Shown here: positions 1 to 5,552 of the stretch, piece after piece
How positions within the stretch are numbered: position 1 is the first letter of the stretch
Layout of the letters: each line of letters starts with the position of its first letter
Assembly (NCBI GenBank): GCA_021780415.1
Contig: JAJXYW010000198.1
Location: 1-11,945, forward strand
DNA: 11,945 nucleotides
From: Acidobacteriota bacterium
Lineage (GTDB): Bacteria > Acidobacteriota > Terriglobia > Terriglobales > Acidobacteriaceae
Direction of reading: 5' to 3'
Notes under the pieces: generated by a model
Database searches by the model: none
Told to the model about the DNA's origin: nothing
What the model saw: only the letters and a program-made list of their open reading frames with translations
Program-made: the position numbers and the translations under genes

Positions 1-14
1 AGGAGATTTATTTC

Positions 15-494
15 ATGGCTACACTGCTACATCTCGATTCGAGCCCTATGGGCGCGGCTTCGGTTTCGCGTCATCTGTCAAACACGTTTGTTGAGAACTG
101 GAAGAAGGCGCACCCGGGCGGGACGGTGGTGACGCGCGACCTGACGAAGAGTGGGTTGGTGTCGATCACGGCGGAGTGGGTGGCGGCGGCGTACACGCCA
201 GCGGAGCAGCGGACGGCAGAGCAGAAGGCGGTGCTCGCGAAGTCGGATGAGCTGCTGGCGGAGATTGACGCGGCGGATGAGCTGGCGATCGGCGTGTCGA
301 TGCACAACTTCAATATTCCCAGCGTGCTGAAGCTGTGGATTGACCAGGTGGTGCGGGTAGGCCGGACGTTTGCGTACGTCGATGGAGCGCCGAAGGCGTT
401 GCTTGCAGGGAAGAAGGCGAGGCATGGGTGCGGTTGGGATCCGCGCGCAGAGGCTGGCGGCGGCGAGTCGGGCGCGGGACAAGGCTCGCTGTGA
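15..494 (+). pseudogene. azoR: FMN-dependent NADH-azoreductase, broken by internal deletion and frameshift
   Basis: Residues 1-135 align from memory with AzoR/NAD(P)H dehydrogenase (quinone) flavoproteins, which reduce azo dyes and quinones with FMN and NADH in the cytoplasm. Visible landmarks are the N-terminal strand followed by SSPMGAASVS (FMN phosphate loop), the SMHNFNIPSVLK flavin-binding segment (residues 95-106; the family usually has PMYNFN, so His replaces Tyr) and GRTFAYVDGAP. After GKKA (residues 132-135) similarity stops and the remaining 24 residues are a low-complexity frameshifted tail, so the ORF is 159 residues against about 200 for the family. In the +1 frame from 421 the translation reads GMGAVGIRAQRLAAASRARD, which resembles the normal C-terminal helix. 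This suggests about 45 codons were lost with a frame change. An AGGAG Shine-Dalgarno lies at 1-5, nine bases before the ATG. A sequencing error alone would not explain the missing block. Confidence 0.75.
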
Positions 495-532
495 GGGGAT
501 AAGTCGTGCTAACCGAGGAGAGGATCGTGAGA

Positions 533-760
533 ATGACGATGAGATTAAAGTCGCAAGACTCTGCTGCCGATGAATTCTTTGCCGATGTCGCGTGGAGACC
601 AGTGAACTCAAACATGCAGACCGACGTAATCCCTGAGAGGCCGCTGGCGTGGGCTGGGGGCGGCGAGCGGGACGAAGCGATCTCGCTGGAGCTGTCGTTG
701 GGCGAATTGCTGTATTACGTGCTGCTGGGAGACGGGAGGGTTGCCGATGAGCCTACATGA
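533..760 (+). CDS. hypothetical protein, about 75 residues
   Basis: I do not recognise this small ORF. The frame opens at GTG 506, but the Shine-Dalgarno-like GAGGAGAGG at 515-523 fits a start at GTG 527 or, better, ATG 533 (nine bases of spacing), giving 75 residues. The product begins MTMRLKSQDSAADEFF, is mixed in charge, has no signal peptide or membrane segment, and ends with a leucine-rich stretch (LELSLGELLYYVLLGDG) that could form an amphipathic helix. It lies 38 bases after the azoreductase remnant and its last 14 bases overlap the next small ORF, so the two are probably translationally coupled. It could be a real accessory gene or chance reading through decayed sequence. Overlap and start signals favour a gene modestly. 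Confidence 0.4.
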   Translation: MTMRLKSQDSAADEFFADVAWRPVNSNMQTDVIPERPLAWAGGGERDEAISLELSLGELLYYVLLGDGRVADEPT

Positions 761-842
761 TCCAGTACGGTTTACCAGCCATGGCGATTGGGGGCTGTGG
801 GTGGTTATGTCGCTGATTGCGCTGGCGTATCTGTTTACGTAG
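747..842 (+). CDS. 31-residue putative single-span membrane peptide
   Basis: An ATG at 747 opens a 31-codon ORF overlapping the end of the preceding small ORF by 14 bases in another frame. A GGAGGG Shine-Dalgarno (735-740) sits six bases before the start. The peptide starts MSLHDPVRFTSHGDW and ends in a hydrophobic segment, WGLWVVMSLIALAYLF, long enough for one transmembrane helix, with the stop right after it. The layout (polar N-terminus, one span, no tail) is typical of small regulatory or accessory membrane peptides. It superficially recalls KdpF, but no kdp genes are nearby, so I assign no function. Confidence 0.4.
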   Translation: MSLHDPVRFTSHGDWGLWVVMSLIALAYLFT

Positions 843-851
843 GGCGAAAAG

Positions 852-872
852 CGATGCGATGGCTGCGCATCG
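852..872 (-). terminator. hairpin terminator of the serine hydrolase gene
   Basis: CGATGCG (852-858) and CGCATCG (866-872) form a perfect 7-bp inverted repeat with a 7-nt loop in the 54-base gap between two convergent genes. Read on the minus strand, the hairpin begins 25 bases after the serine hydrolase stop and is followed by CTTTTCG, a short T-tract. On the plus strand no T-run follows, so it probably works mainly for the minus-strand gene. Confidence 0.45.
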
Positions 873-896
873 ATGGGGCTGGGGGATGGCGAAGGC

Positions 897-2315
897 TCAG
901 GCCTTGCCGATGACGAGTAGCTGCTCGATCTTGCCGTCGGGTTCGAGGTAGACGGTGACGAGGACGGTGGTGCCGCTGGAGAAGGCTACGCGGTAGCTGG
1001 CGAAGGTCATGCCGCCGCGCAGGGAGGAGTGGCCGGGGGTGACGGTGGTGATGGTGCCGAGGGGGGCGAGGCTGGATTGGTAGTCGGCGAGGGCTGTGGC
1101 GTTGTAGTAGGCGTTGCAGTCGGCGGTGAAGAGGCTGCGGTCGATGGTGCCCTTCTGGAGGCCGGTGAGGATGGTCTGGAGCTGGGGGGCGAAGGCTTCG
1201 GCAATGGACGGGGTGGGGGCAGCCGCTGCGGGAGCCGGGGGCAGGATGAGTGGGGCGATCTGGCGGGCGATCTCGCTGGCAGCCTCGGAGGCTTCCTGGT
1301 TGGTGAGAACCGCGATGGCTGCGTGGTCGCCGGGGAAGACGACGTTTTCGGCAACGAAGCCACCGACTTCGCCGGAGTGCTCGATGATGAGGCGGCCGTT
1401 CTGGGTGAGGACTTCGACGCCGAGGCCGTAGTGAGAATCCTTGCCGTTCGCGAGGGTGTAGGGCGTCTCAAAGGCTTTGTAGCTGGCAGGAGTGAGCAGG
1501 GACTGGTTGATGAGGGTGAGGTCCCAGGTGAGGAGCTGGGCGACGGGCATGGCCAGGTCGCCGTCGCCGAAGTACCAGCCGGGGGCTTCAAGCGCTGCCG
1601 GGCGGATGGGCGCGAGTGCGTTGCGCATGTAGCCGGTGACCTGGAGCTTCGACTGGTCGGTGTTGAGGTTGAGGACGTGCTGGAGGTGCGCGGGGTCAAG
1701 GACGTGGTCGCGGAGGAATCTGGCGAATGGCTCGCCGGAGACCTTCTGGACGATGAGCGCAGCGAGGACGAAGTTGGTGTTGGAGTACTGCCACTGCGTG
1801 CCGGGGTCGAAGTCGAGGGGCTTGCCGGCGAACTGGTGGACGACGGCGAGGGGGTCGCCGGGGAGGGTCCAGGCGGGGATGGTGTAGTCCTGCGGGGCGT
1901 AGTCCTGATAGCCGGAGGTGTGGGTGAGCAGGTTGATGATTTTGACGTCGTGGGAGCGGGTGAGCTCGGGGAAGAAGTTGCTGACCGGGTCCTGGAGCGA
2001 GAGCTTGCCTTGCTGCTGGAGGATCAGGATGGCCGCGGCGGTGAACTGCTTGGAGATGCTGCCGATGGGGTAGGCCATGCTGGCTTCGGCAGGGACGGGC
2101 GGGGAGACTCGCGCGAGCCCGAAGGCGCGGGTGTAGACGATGTGGCCGTCCTGCACGATGCCGACTGAGGCCGAGGGAACACCGGTGTCGGCGAGGACTT
2201 TTTGCGCGATCGCGGCGACTTTGGCGGCGGTGTCGGCTGGGAGTTGCTGGGCGCATGCGGCTGGTGCGGCAACGGTGGTGGCGGCGAGAAGGGCGGCGGT
2301 GAGGAGCAGGCGCAT
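897..2315 (-). CDS. secreted serine hydrolase, beta-lactamase/PBP-like fold
   Basis: A 472-residue protein of the Beta-lactamase (PF00144) family, which includes class C beta-lactamases, D-aminopeptidases, esterases and PBP-like proteins. The start at 2315 was chosen over an upstream codon at 2366 because it begins directly with a signal peptide, MRLLLTAALLAATTVAAPAACA, with probable cleavage after residue 22 (ACA|QQ), so the enzyme acts outside the cytoplasmic membrane. The catalytic motifs are in order: S86-I-S-K89 (SxxK nucleophile and base), Y177-S-N179 (YxN) and H313-S-G315 (the KTG-box equivalent). THTSGY before YSN is typical. The catalytic domain ends near 355. A Pro/Ala linker (360-370) leads to a C-terminal domain of about 100 residues resembling those after esterase-like members. 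Substrate cannot be told; beta-lactam resistance should not be assumed. No Shine-Dalgarno is seen. A TATCCT hexamer (minus strand, 2330-2325) ends nine bases before the ATG, implying a leader of only a few nucleotides. Confidence 0.9.
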   Translation of the reverse strand: MRLLLTAALLAATTVAAPAACAQQLPADTAAKVAAIAQKVLADTGVPSASVGIVQDGHIVYTRAFGLARVSPPVPAEASMAYPIGSISKQFTAAAILILQQQGKLSLQDPVSNFFPELTRSHDVKIINLLTHTSGYQDYAPQDYTIPAWTLPGDPLAVVHQFAGKPLDFDPGTQWQYSNTNFVLAALIVQKVSGEPFARFLRDHVLDPAHLQHVLNLNTDQSKLQVTGYMRNALAPIRPAALEAPGWYFGDGDLAMPVAQLLTWDLTLINQSLLTPASYKAFETPYTLANGKDSHYGLGVEVLTQNGRLIIEHSGEVGGFVAENVVFPGDHAAIAVLTNQEASEAASEIARQIAPLILPPAPAAAAPTPSIAEAFAPQLQTILTGLQKGTIDRSLFTADCNAYYNATALADYQSSLAPLGTITTVTPGHSSLRGGMTFASYRVAFSSGTTVLVTVYLEPDGKIEQLLVIGKA

Positions 2316-2359
2316 AATGGGAGCAGGATAGCATCCCGGCGCCTGCTCCACACCGCCGG

Positions 2360-2388
2360 TTGACAAGCGTGAGGTGTGGCCTTACGCT
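2360..2388 (+). promoter_or_regulatory. sigma-70-type promoter of higBA
   Basis: A perfect -35 hexamer TTGACA (2360-2365) is separated by 17 bases from TACGCT (2383-2388), which matches three of six -10 positions including the key first TA and last T. Transcription would begin near 2395, about 20 bases before higB. The site lies in the 100-base gap between divergent serine hydrolase and higB genes. Confidence 0.6.
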
Positions 2389-2389
2389 T
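2365..2389. promoter_or_regulatory. palindromic operator candidate for HigA autorepression
   Basis: Two 10-base arms, AAGCGTGAGG (2365-2374) and CCTTACGCTT (2380-2389), are inverted repeats with one mismatch around a 5-base centre. The palindrome starts at the last base of the -35 hexamer and covers the whole -10 hexamer, so a bound dimer would block RNA polymerase. HTH antitoxins of the HigA family commonly repress their own operon through such sites. That HigA binds here is inference. Confidence 0.6.
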
Positions 2390-2415
2390 TACATAGCGGC
2401 GCGGAGCACTATGCC

Positions 2416-2694
2416 ATGATTAAATCCTTCAAACATCGTGGCCTCGAAAGGTTCTACAACAACGGTTCGAAGGCTGGGATCATCCCCGCACATGCGAAGA
2501 AGTTGGGCGATCAGCTTTCGGTGCTCGATGTGGCAACCAAGCCGGGGGACCTGGATAAGTCGGGCTGGGAGCTGCACCCGCTGACGGGCAAACTGGCTGG
2601 ACATTGGTCGATCGCGGTGAACGGCAACTGGCGTTTGACGTTTCGGTTTACAGGCGTCGATGTGGAGATCGTCGATTATCAGGACTATCACTAG
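2416..2694 (+). CDS. higB: HigB-family toxin, RelE-fold mRNA interferase
   Basis: A 92-residue protein of the HigB/RelE toxin superfamily, ribosome-dependent endoribonucleases that cut mRNA in the A site. The start at ATG 2416 (GGAG at 2403-2406) was preferred to a GTG at 2374 because the protein then begins MIKSFKHRGLERFY, the usual HigB N-terminus, and has the same 92-residue length as the Proteus vulgaris HigB I recall. Candidate catalytic residues match that enzyme in number as well as type: H54 (in WELHPLTG) and D90-Y91-H92 at the extreme C-terminus. The RNA-binding strand NGNWRLTFRF (70-79) is also present. The toxin gene precedes the antitoxin gene, the characteristic reversed order of higBA loci, and the gap to higA is nine bases, so they form one operon. 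The intact active site suggests a functional toxin. Confidence 0.92.
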   Translation: MIKSFKHRGLERFYNNGSKAGIIPAHAKKLGDQLSVLDVATKPGDLDKSGWELHPLTGKLAGHWSIAVNGNWRLTFRFTGVDVEIVDYQDYH

Positions 2695-2703
2695 GAGGAC
2701 GTT

Positions 2704-2988
2704 ATGGCGATGTTCAACCCTTCCCATCCCGGCTCGATTCTGCGCGCGTACATGGGCGACAGGATCACGGTGAGTGCGCTGGCCAGACACCTGGGGGTTA
2801 CGCGTGAGCACCTGTCGACAATTCTGAATGAACGCGCGGGCGTGTCGCCGCTGATGGCGCTGAAGCTGGATGAGGCCTTCGGAACCAGCGACGGGCTCTG
2901 GTACAAGCTGCAGACGAACTACGATCTGGCGCGGGCTCGGAAGGTGAAGCGGGGCAAGGTGAGGCCGCTGTTTGTGGAGGCGGCTTGA
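2704..2988 (+). CDS. higA: HigA-family antitoxin, XRE-type HTH protein
   Basis: A 94-residue antitoxin that binds and neutralises HigB and represses the operon. After the family N-terminus (FNPSHPGSIL, residues 4-13) comes a helix-turn-helix of about 55 residues starting near 22: ITVSALARHLGVTREHLSTILNERAGVSPLMALKL, where the second and third helices form the DNA-reading unit. The segment FGTSDGLWYKLQTNYDLARA is typical of HigA/VapI-type antitoxins. Unlike many antitoxins, the DNA-binding domain is nearly the whole protein. A strong Shine-Dalgarno, AGGAGGA (2693-2699), overlaps the higB stop codon five bases before the ATG. It is much stronger than the toxin's own site, consistent with antitoxin being made in excess. 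The basic tail (KVKRGKVRP) may contact DNA. Confidence 0.92.
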   Translation: MAMFNPSHPGSILRAYMGDRITVSALARHLGVTREHLSTILNERAGVSPLMALKLDEAFGTSDGLWYKLQTNYDLARARKVKRGKVRPLFVEAA

Positions 2989-3004
2989 GGGGAGCGGTGT
3001 AGAA

Positions 3005-3118
3005 CCCCACCCATGACGATGGAACTGTCATGAATGGGGCATCCGGCGAAATACAGGGGGCTCTCCGCAACGCAAACGATAAGGCCGTTTGGCTTCGGTC
3101 GAAATGACGTATCGTTTG
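3005..3118. repeat. intergenic repeat-like element with two inverted repeats
   Basis: The 203-base gap between higA and rpsA has no gene. It holds two separate structures. At 3005-3039, CCCCA and TGGGG flank CATGAC (3012-3017) and GTCATG (3027-3032), giving a stem with a 2x2 internal loop. At 3073-3118, CAAACGATA and TATCGTTTG are a perfect 9-base inverted repeat around 28 bases. On the minus strand the block contains GTCATTTCGACCGAAGC and CCCCCTGTATTTCGCC. From memory, these resemble dispersed intergenic repeats of acidobacterial genomes, often mistranslated as spurious ORFs beginning VISTEAKR. The repeat identity needs a genome-wide count; the inverted repeats are seen directly. Confidence 0.5.
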
Positions 3119-3135
3119 TAGTGATTGGACAGGTT

Positions 3136-3179
3136 CTCAACAGCAAAGGCCGCCCGGGTGGGCGGCCTTTGTTGTTGAG
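3136..3179 (-). terminator. strong hairpin terminator after rpsA
   Basis: AAAGGCCGCCC (3145-3155) and GGGCGGCCTTT (3160-3170) form a perfect 11-bp stem with loop gggt. Pairing extends outward to 3136 and 3179, giving 20 paired positions with a single G-T wobble. It starts about 13 bases after the rpsA stop on the minus strand. The arms carry only three-base T/A runs and no long U-tract, so it could act in both directions, also insulating rpsA from higBA. Confidence 0.7.
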
Positions 3180-3191
3180 CGGAGACAGCGA

Positions 3192-5174
3192 TTAGTCGTT
3201 GTCGTTGTCTTCGTTCTCGGATTGCTTCCACTTGAGGAGGTCGCCGAGGGTGGTGCTGCCGGAGTTGCTGGAGCTCGAAGAGCTGCTGCTGCCGTGGCCC
3301 TTCGCGCCCTTGCCCTTGCTGGCTTCCTTGTAGCTCTCGACTTCGGCGCGGCTGGCTTCTTCGCCAACAGCCTTGATCGAAAGACCGACCTTCTTCTCTT
3401 CCTGGTTCATCTTGACGATCTTGAACTCGTGCTCCTGATCGACTTCCAGGGTGATCTGCTTGCCGTGCTCGTCGACGGCCTCGGAGACGTGGCAGAGGCC
3501 CTCGACTCCTTCGGCGATCTCGACAAAGGCGCCGAACTGCGCGGTGCGCAGGACTTTGCCCTTGATGACGTCGCCGACGCGGTGCTGGGCGAAGAAGGTG
3601 TCCCACACATCGGGCTGCATCTGCTTGACGCCGAGCGAGAGGCGGCGGTTCTCGGGTTCGACGCCGAGGACGATGGCCTTGACCTTCTCACCCTTCTTGA
3701 GCACCTCCGAGGGGTGCTTGATGCGCTTGGTCCAGCTGAGGTTCGAGACGTGAACCAGGCCGTCGATGCCGTCTTCGATCTCGATGAAGGCGCCAAAGTC
3801 GGTGAGGTTGCGGACGCGGCCCTCGATGATGGCGCCGACCGGGTACTTGTCCTCGAGCTGCTCCCAGGGATTGTCCTGAAGCTGCTTCATGCCGAGGGAG
3901 ATGCGGCGGTCGGTGGGGTTGACCGAGAGGATGATGGTCTCCACTTCGTCGCCGGGCTTGACCAGCTTGGAGGGGTGCTTCATCCGCTTGGACCAGGTCA
4001 TTTCGCTGACGTGGACGAGGCCTTCGATGCCCTGCTCCAGCTCAACGAAGGAGCCGTAGTCGGTGACCGAAAGCACGCGGCCCTTGACGTGGGCGCCGAC
4101 CGGGTAACGCTCGATGGCGTCGAGCCAGGGATCAGGCGAGAGCTGCTTGAAGCCGAGCGAGACGCGCTGCTTTTCCTTGTCAAACTTGAGAACCTTGACC
4201 TGGATCTCGTCGCCCACGTTGACGAGGTCGCGGGGGTGGGTGAGACGGCCCCAGCTCATGTCCGTGATGTGGAGCAGGCCGTCGAGGCCGCCCATGTCCA
4301 CGAACGCGCCGTAGTCGGTGAGGTTCTTGACGACGCCGGTGAAGACCGAGCCTTCTTCGAGGGTGGAAAGCGTGACGGCCTTCTTCTCGTTCTGCTCCTC
4401 TTCGAGGATCTCCTTGCGGGAGATGACGACGTTGCCGCGCTTCTTGTTGAGCTTGATGACGCGGACTTCAATCTCCGTGCCGATGTAGCCGTCGAGGTTG
4501 CGGACGGGACGGACCTCGACCTGCGAGCCGGGGAGGAACGCCTTGATGCCGATGTCGACGGTGAGACCGCCCTTGACGCGGCTGACGACCATGCCCTTGA
4601 CGGGGGTCTTGGTGTTGGCCGCCTCTTCCAGCTTGTCCCAGACCTTGTGACGCAGAGCCTTCTCGTAGCTGACGAGATAGCCGCCCTCCTTCTCCTCGCG
4701 CTCCACGACCACTTCGATGACGTCGCCGACGTTGAACTTCGGCGTGCCGGTGTGGTCGAGCACCTGCTCCAGCGGAATGAGCCCCTCGGACTTGAGACCG
4801 ATATCGACCACGACATGCTTGTCGGTGATCTTGATGACGTTGCCGGTGATGACGACCTCTTCGGCGGTCAACGCCTGGGCGGCGTCCTTCTCGGCAGCCT
4901 GCTCGCGGTCGAAGCTCTCGAGTGCCTTGGCGAAATCCTCGGCGTCATACTCGGGCTCGGCGGAAGCGGAGACTTCGACAGCAACGTTGCTGGTCTCGGT
5001 CACTGGCTGATCGGCGTGCTGCTCAGCGGGGGTGCTGGGGTTGAGGGAAAGGTCGTTCGACGCGGCTGTTTCAGTGGTTGCGGCGTCGCTGGTGAGGTCG
5101 GGGGCGGTTGATTCCAATGTGGTGTTCAGGGCTATGCTCTCGGGATGGAAAGAATTGTGGTCGTGGTCGGCCAT
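3192..5174 (-). CDS. rpsA: 30S ribosomal protein S1
   Basis: S1 binds mRNA on the small subunit and promotes initiation on weak or structured start sites. The 660-residue product has six S1 (OB-fold) domains at about 106-173, 191-255, 275-344, 361-430, 447-517 and 533-602. Domains 3-5 carry the classic repeats TDYGAFVDM, TDYGSFVEL and TDFGAFIEI, each followed by (G)LxHxSxxxW and a K/RxxHP segment. An N-terminal extension of about 105 residues, acidic and rich in Ser, Thr, Ala and Glu, precedes domain 1, and the tail has a run of eight serines then TTLGDLLKWKQSENEDNDND, so it is about 100 residues longer than E. coli S1 (557). The start at 5174 lacks a good Shine-Dalgarno (GGAG eleven bases upstream), as is common for this gene. 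It is monocistronic here, without the usual cmk neighbour, and has its own promoter, leader and terminator. Confidence 0.97.
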   Translation of the reverse strand: MADHDHNSFHPESIALNTTLESTAPDLTSDAATTETAASNDLSLNPSTPAEQHADQPVTETSNVAVEVSASAEPEYDAEDFAKALESFDREQAAEKDAAQALTAEEVVITGNVIKITDKHVVVDIGLKSEGLIPLEQVLDHTGTPKFNVGDVIEVVVEREEKEGGYLVSYEKALRHKVWDKLEEAANTKTPVKGMVVSRVKGGLTVDIGIKAFLPGSQVEVRPVRNLDGYIGTEIEVRVIKLNKKRGNVVISRKEILEEEQNEKKAVTLSTLEEGSVFTGVVKNLTDYGAFVDMGGLDGLLHITDMSWGRLTHPRDLVNVGDEIQVKVLKFDKEKQRVSLGFKQLSPDPWLDAIERYPVGAHVKGRVLSVTDYGSFVELEQGIEGLVHVSEMTWSKRMKHPSKLVKPGDEVETIILSVNPTDRRISLGMKQLQDNPWEQLEDKYPVGAIIEGRVRNLTDFGAFIEIEDGIDGLVHVSNLSWTKRIKHPSEVLKKGEKVKAIVLGVEPENRRLSLGVKQMQPDVWDTFFAQHRVGDVIKGKVLRTAQFGAFVEIAEGVEGLCHVSEAVDEHGKQITLEVDQEHEFKIVKMNQEEKKVGLSIKAVGEEASRAEVESYKEASKGKGAKGHGSSSSSSSSNSGSTTLGDLLKWKQSENEDNDND

Positions 5175-5234
5175 GGATAAGACTGCTCCGGGGTCCAGTA
5201 CTCAATCGACTGGCATCAGTCGGTAGGTCTCCGA

Positions 5235-5260
5235 TCGGGCGGCAGTGGGATGCCTCCCGA
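5235..5260 (-). promoter_or_regulatory. leader hairpin upstream of rpsA
   Basis: On the minus strand TCGGGAGGCA, loop TCCCAC, TGCCGCCCGA form a 10-base stem with one A-G mismatch. It lies in the inferred 5' leader, ending 60 bases before the rpsA start. S1 represses its own translation in other bacteria through structured leaders with weak Shine-Dalgarno sites. A similar role here is an inference. Confidence 0.45.
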
Positions 5261-5358
5261 AGCGGGTGGATTCTAAACGATGATGTCAGCGGGAATGATG
5301 TGAAGCATGGAATAAAGAGAGCTTGCGACTGGATCCCGCGCGCATAGTCTCAATCGTG

Positions 5359-5387
5359 AGTGTAACAGCGCCAACAACGAGGGTCAA
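5359..5387 (-). promoter_or_regulatory. sigma-70-type promoter of rpsA
   Basis: Read on the minus strand, TTGACC (5387-5382) is followed after exactly 17 bases by TACACT (5364-5359), matching five of six -35 and four of six -10 positions. Transcription would start near 5352 and give a leader of about 178 nt. A second -10-like hexamer, TAGAAT (5275-5270), has no matching -35 and is a weaker alternative. Confidence 0.65.
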
Positions 5388-5479
5388 TGCGGCTGGCCGG
5401 GACCGCTGGTCGATGATCGGACAGCTTGCGCGGCGAGCTGGCGCCGGCAGAGCACGGGGATGGCTCGGCAGGGCCTTCA

Positions 5480-5525
5480 TTTCGCGGGCTTTGAGTTCTC
5501 GGTTTCGCGGACTTTGGATTCTCGG
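5480..5525. repeat. 23-bp tandem duplication upstream of the HIT gene
   Basis: The unit at 5480-5502 is repeated at once at 5503-5525, with 20 of 23 positions identical. Both copies begin TTTCGCGG and end TTCTCGG, and the differences are at unit positions 9, 15 and 16. The second copy ends 15 bases before the -10 hexamer, covering the -35 region. It may be replication slippage or a pair of regulator half-sites. Confidence 0.75.
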
Positions 5526-5540
5526 TTTTGGCCAGCTATC

Positions 5541-5546
5541 TATACT
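5541..5546 (+). promoter_or_regulatory. -10 element for a leaderless HIT transcript
   Basis: TATACT matches five of six -10 consensus positions and ends six bases before the ATG at 5553, so transcription would start at or next to the start codon. No Shine-Dalgarno is present and no good -35 is seen; the -35 position falls inside the second copy of the tandem duplication. Confidence 0.55.
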
Positions 5547-5552
5547 GCTTCC

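Larger units (their letters stand above)
5175..5552. other. divergent intergenic region between rpsA and the HIT gene
   Basis: This 378-base gap contains no convincing gene. The small ORFs crossing it have no start signals or recognisable sequence. It holds the rpsA leader with its hairpin and promoter on the minus strand, and a 23-base tandem duplication plus a -10 element for the HIT gene on the plus strand. Nothing else stands out between about 5388 and 5479. Confidence 0.6.

Noticed and set aside
1029..2168. 379-codon plus-strand ORF opposite the serine hydrolase
   Set aside because: Gly/Glu/Asp/Val-rich antisense artefact; the other strand holds SxxK, YxN and HxG motifs.
897..2315. AmpC-type antibiotic resistance gene
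   Set aside because: The motifs fit the broad family, but HSG instead of KTG and the extra C-terminal domain fit esterase/peptidase-like members; resistance is not supported.
2316..2366. Longer serine hydrolase starting at 2366
   Set aside because: It would bury the signal peptide behind 17 residues and overlap the higBA promoter.
3222..5111. Uninterrupted 629-codon plus-strand ORF opposite rpsA
   Set aside because: It is a shadow in the GC-rich antisense frame. The translation is repetitive Asp/Leu/Val/Gly sequence with no domain, while the minus strand encodes unmistakable S1.
5480..5525. Possible CRISPR array from the adjacent repeats
   Set aside because: Only two copies, directly abutting without spacers, and no cas genes.
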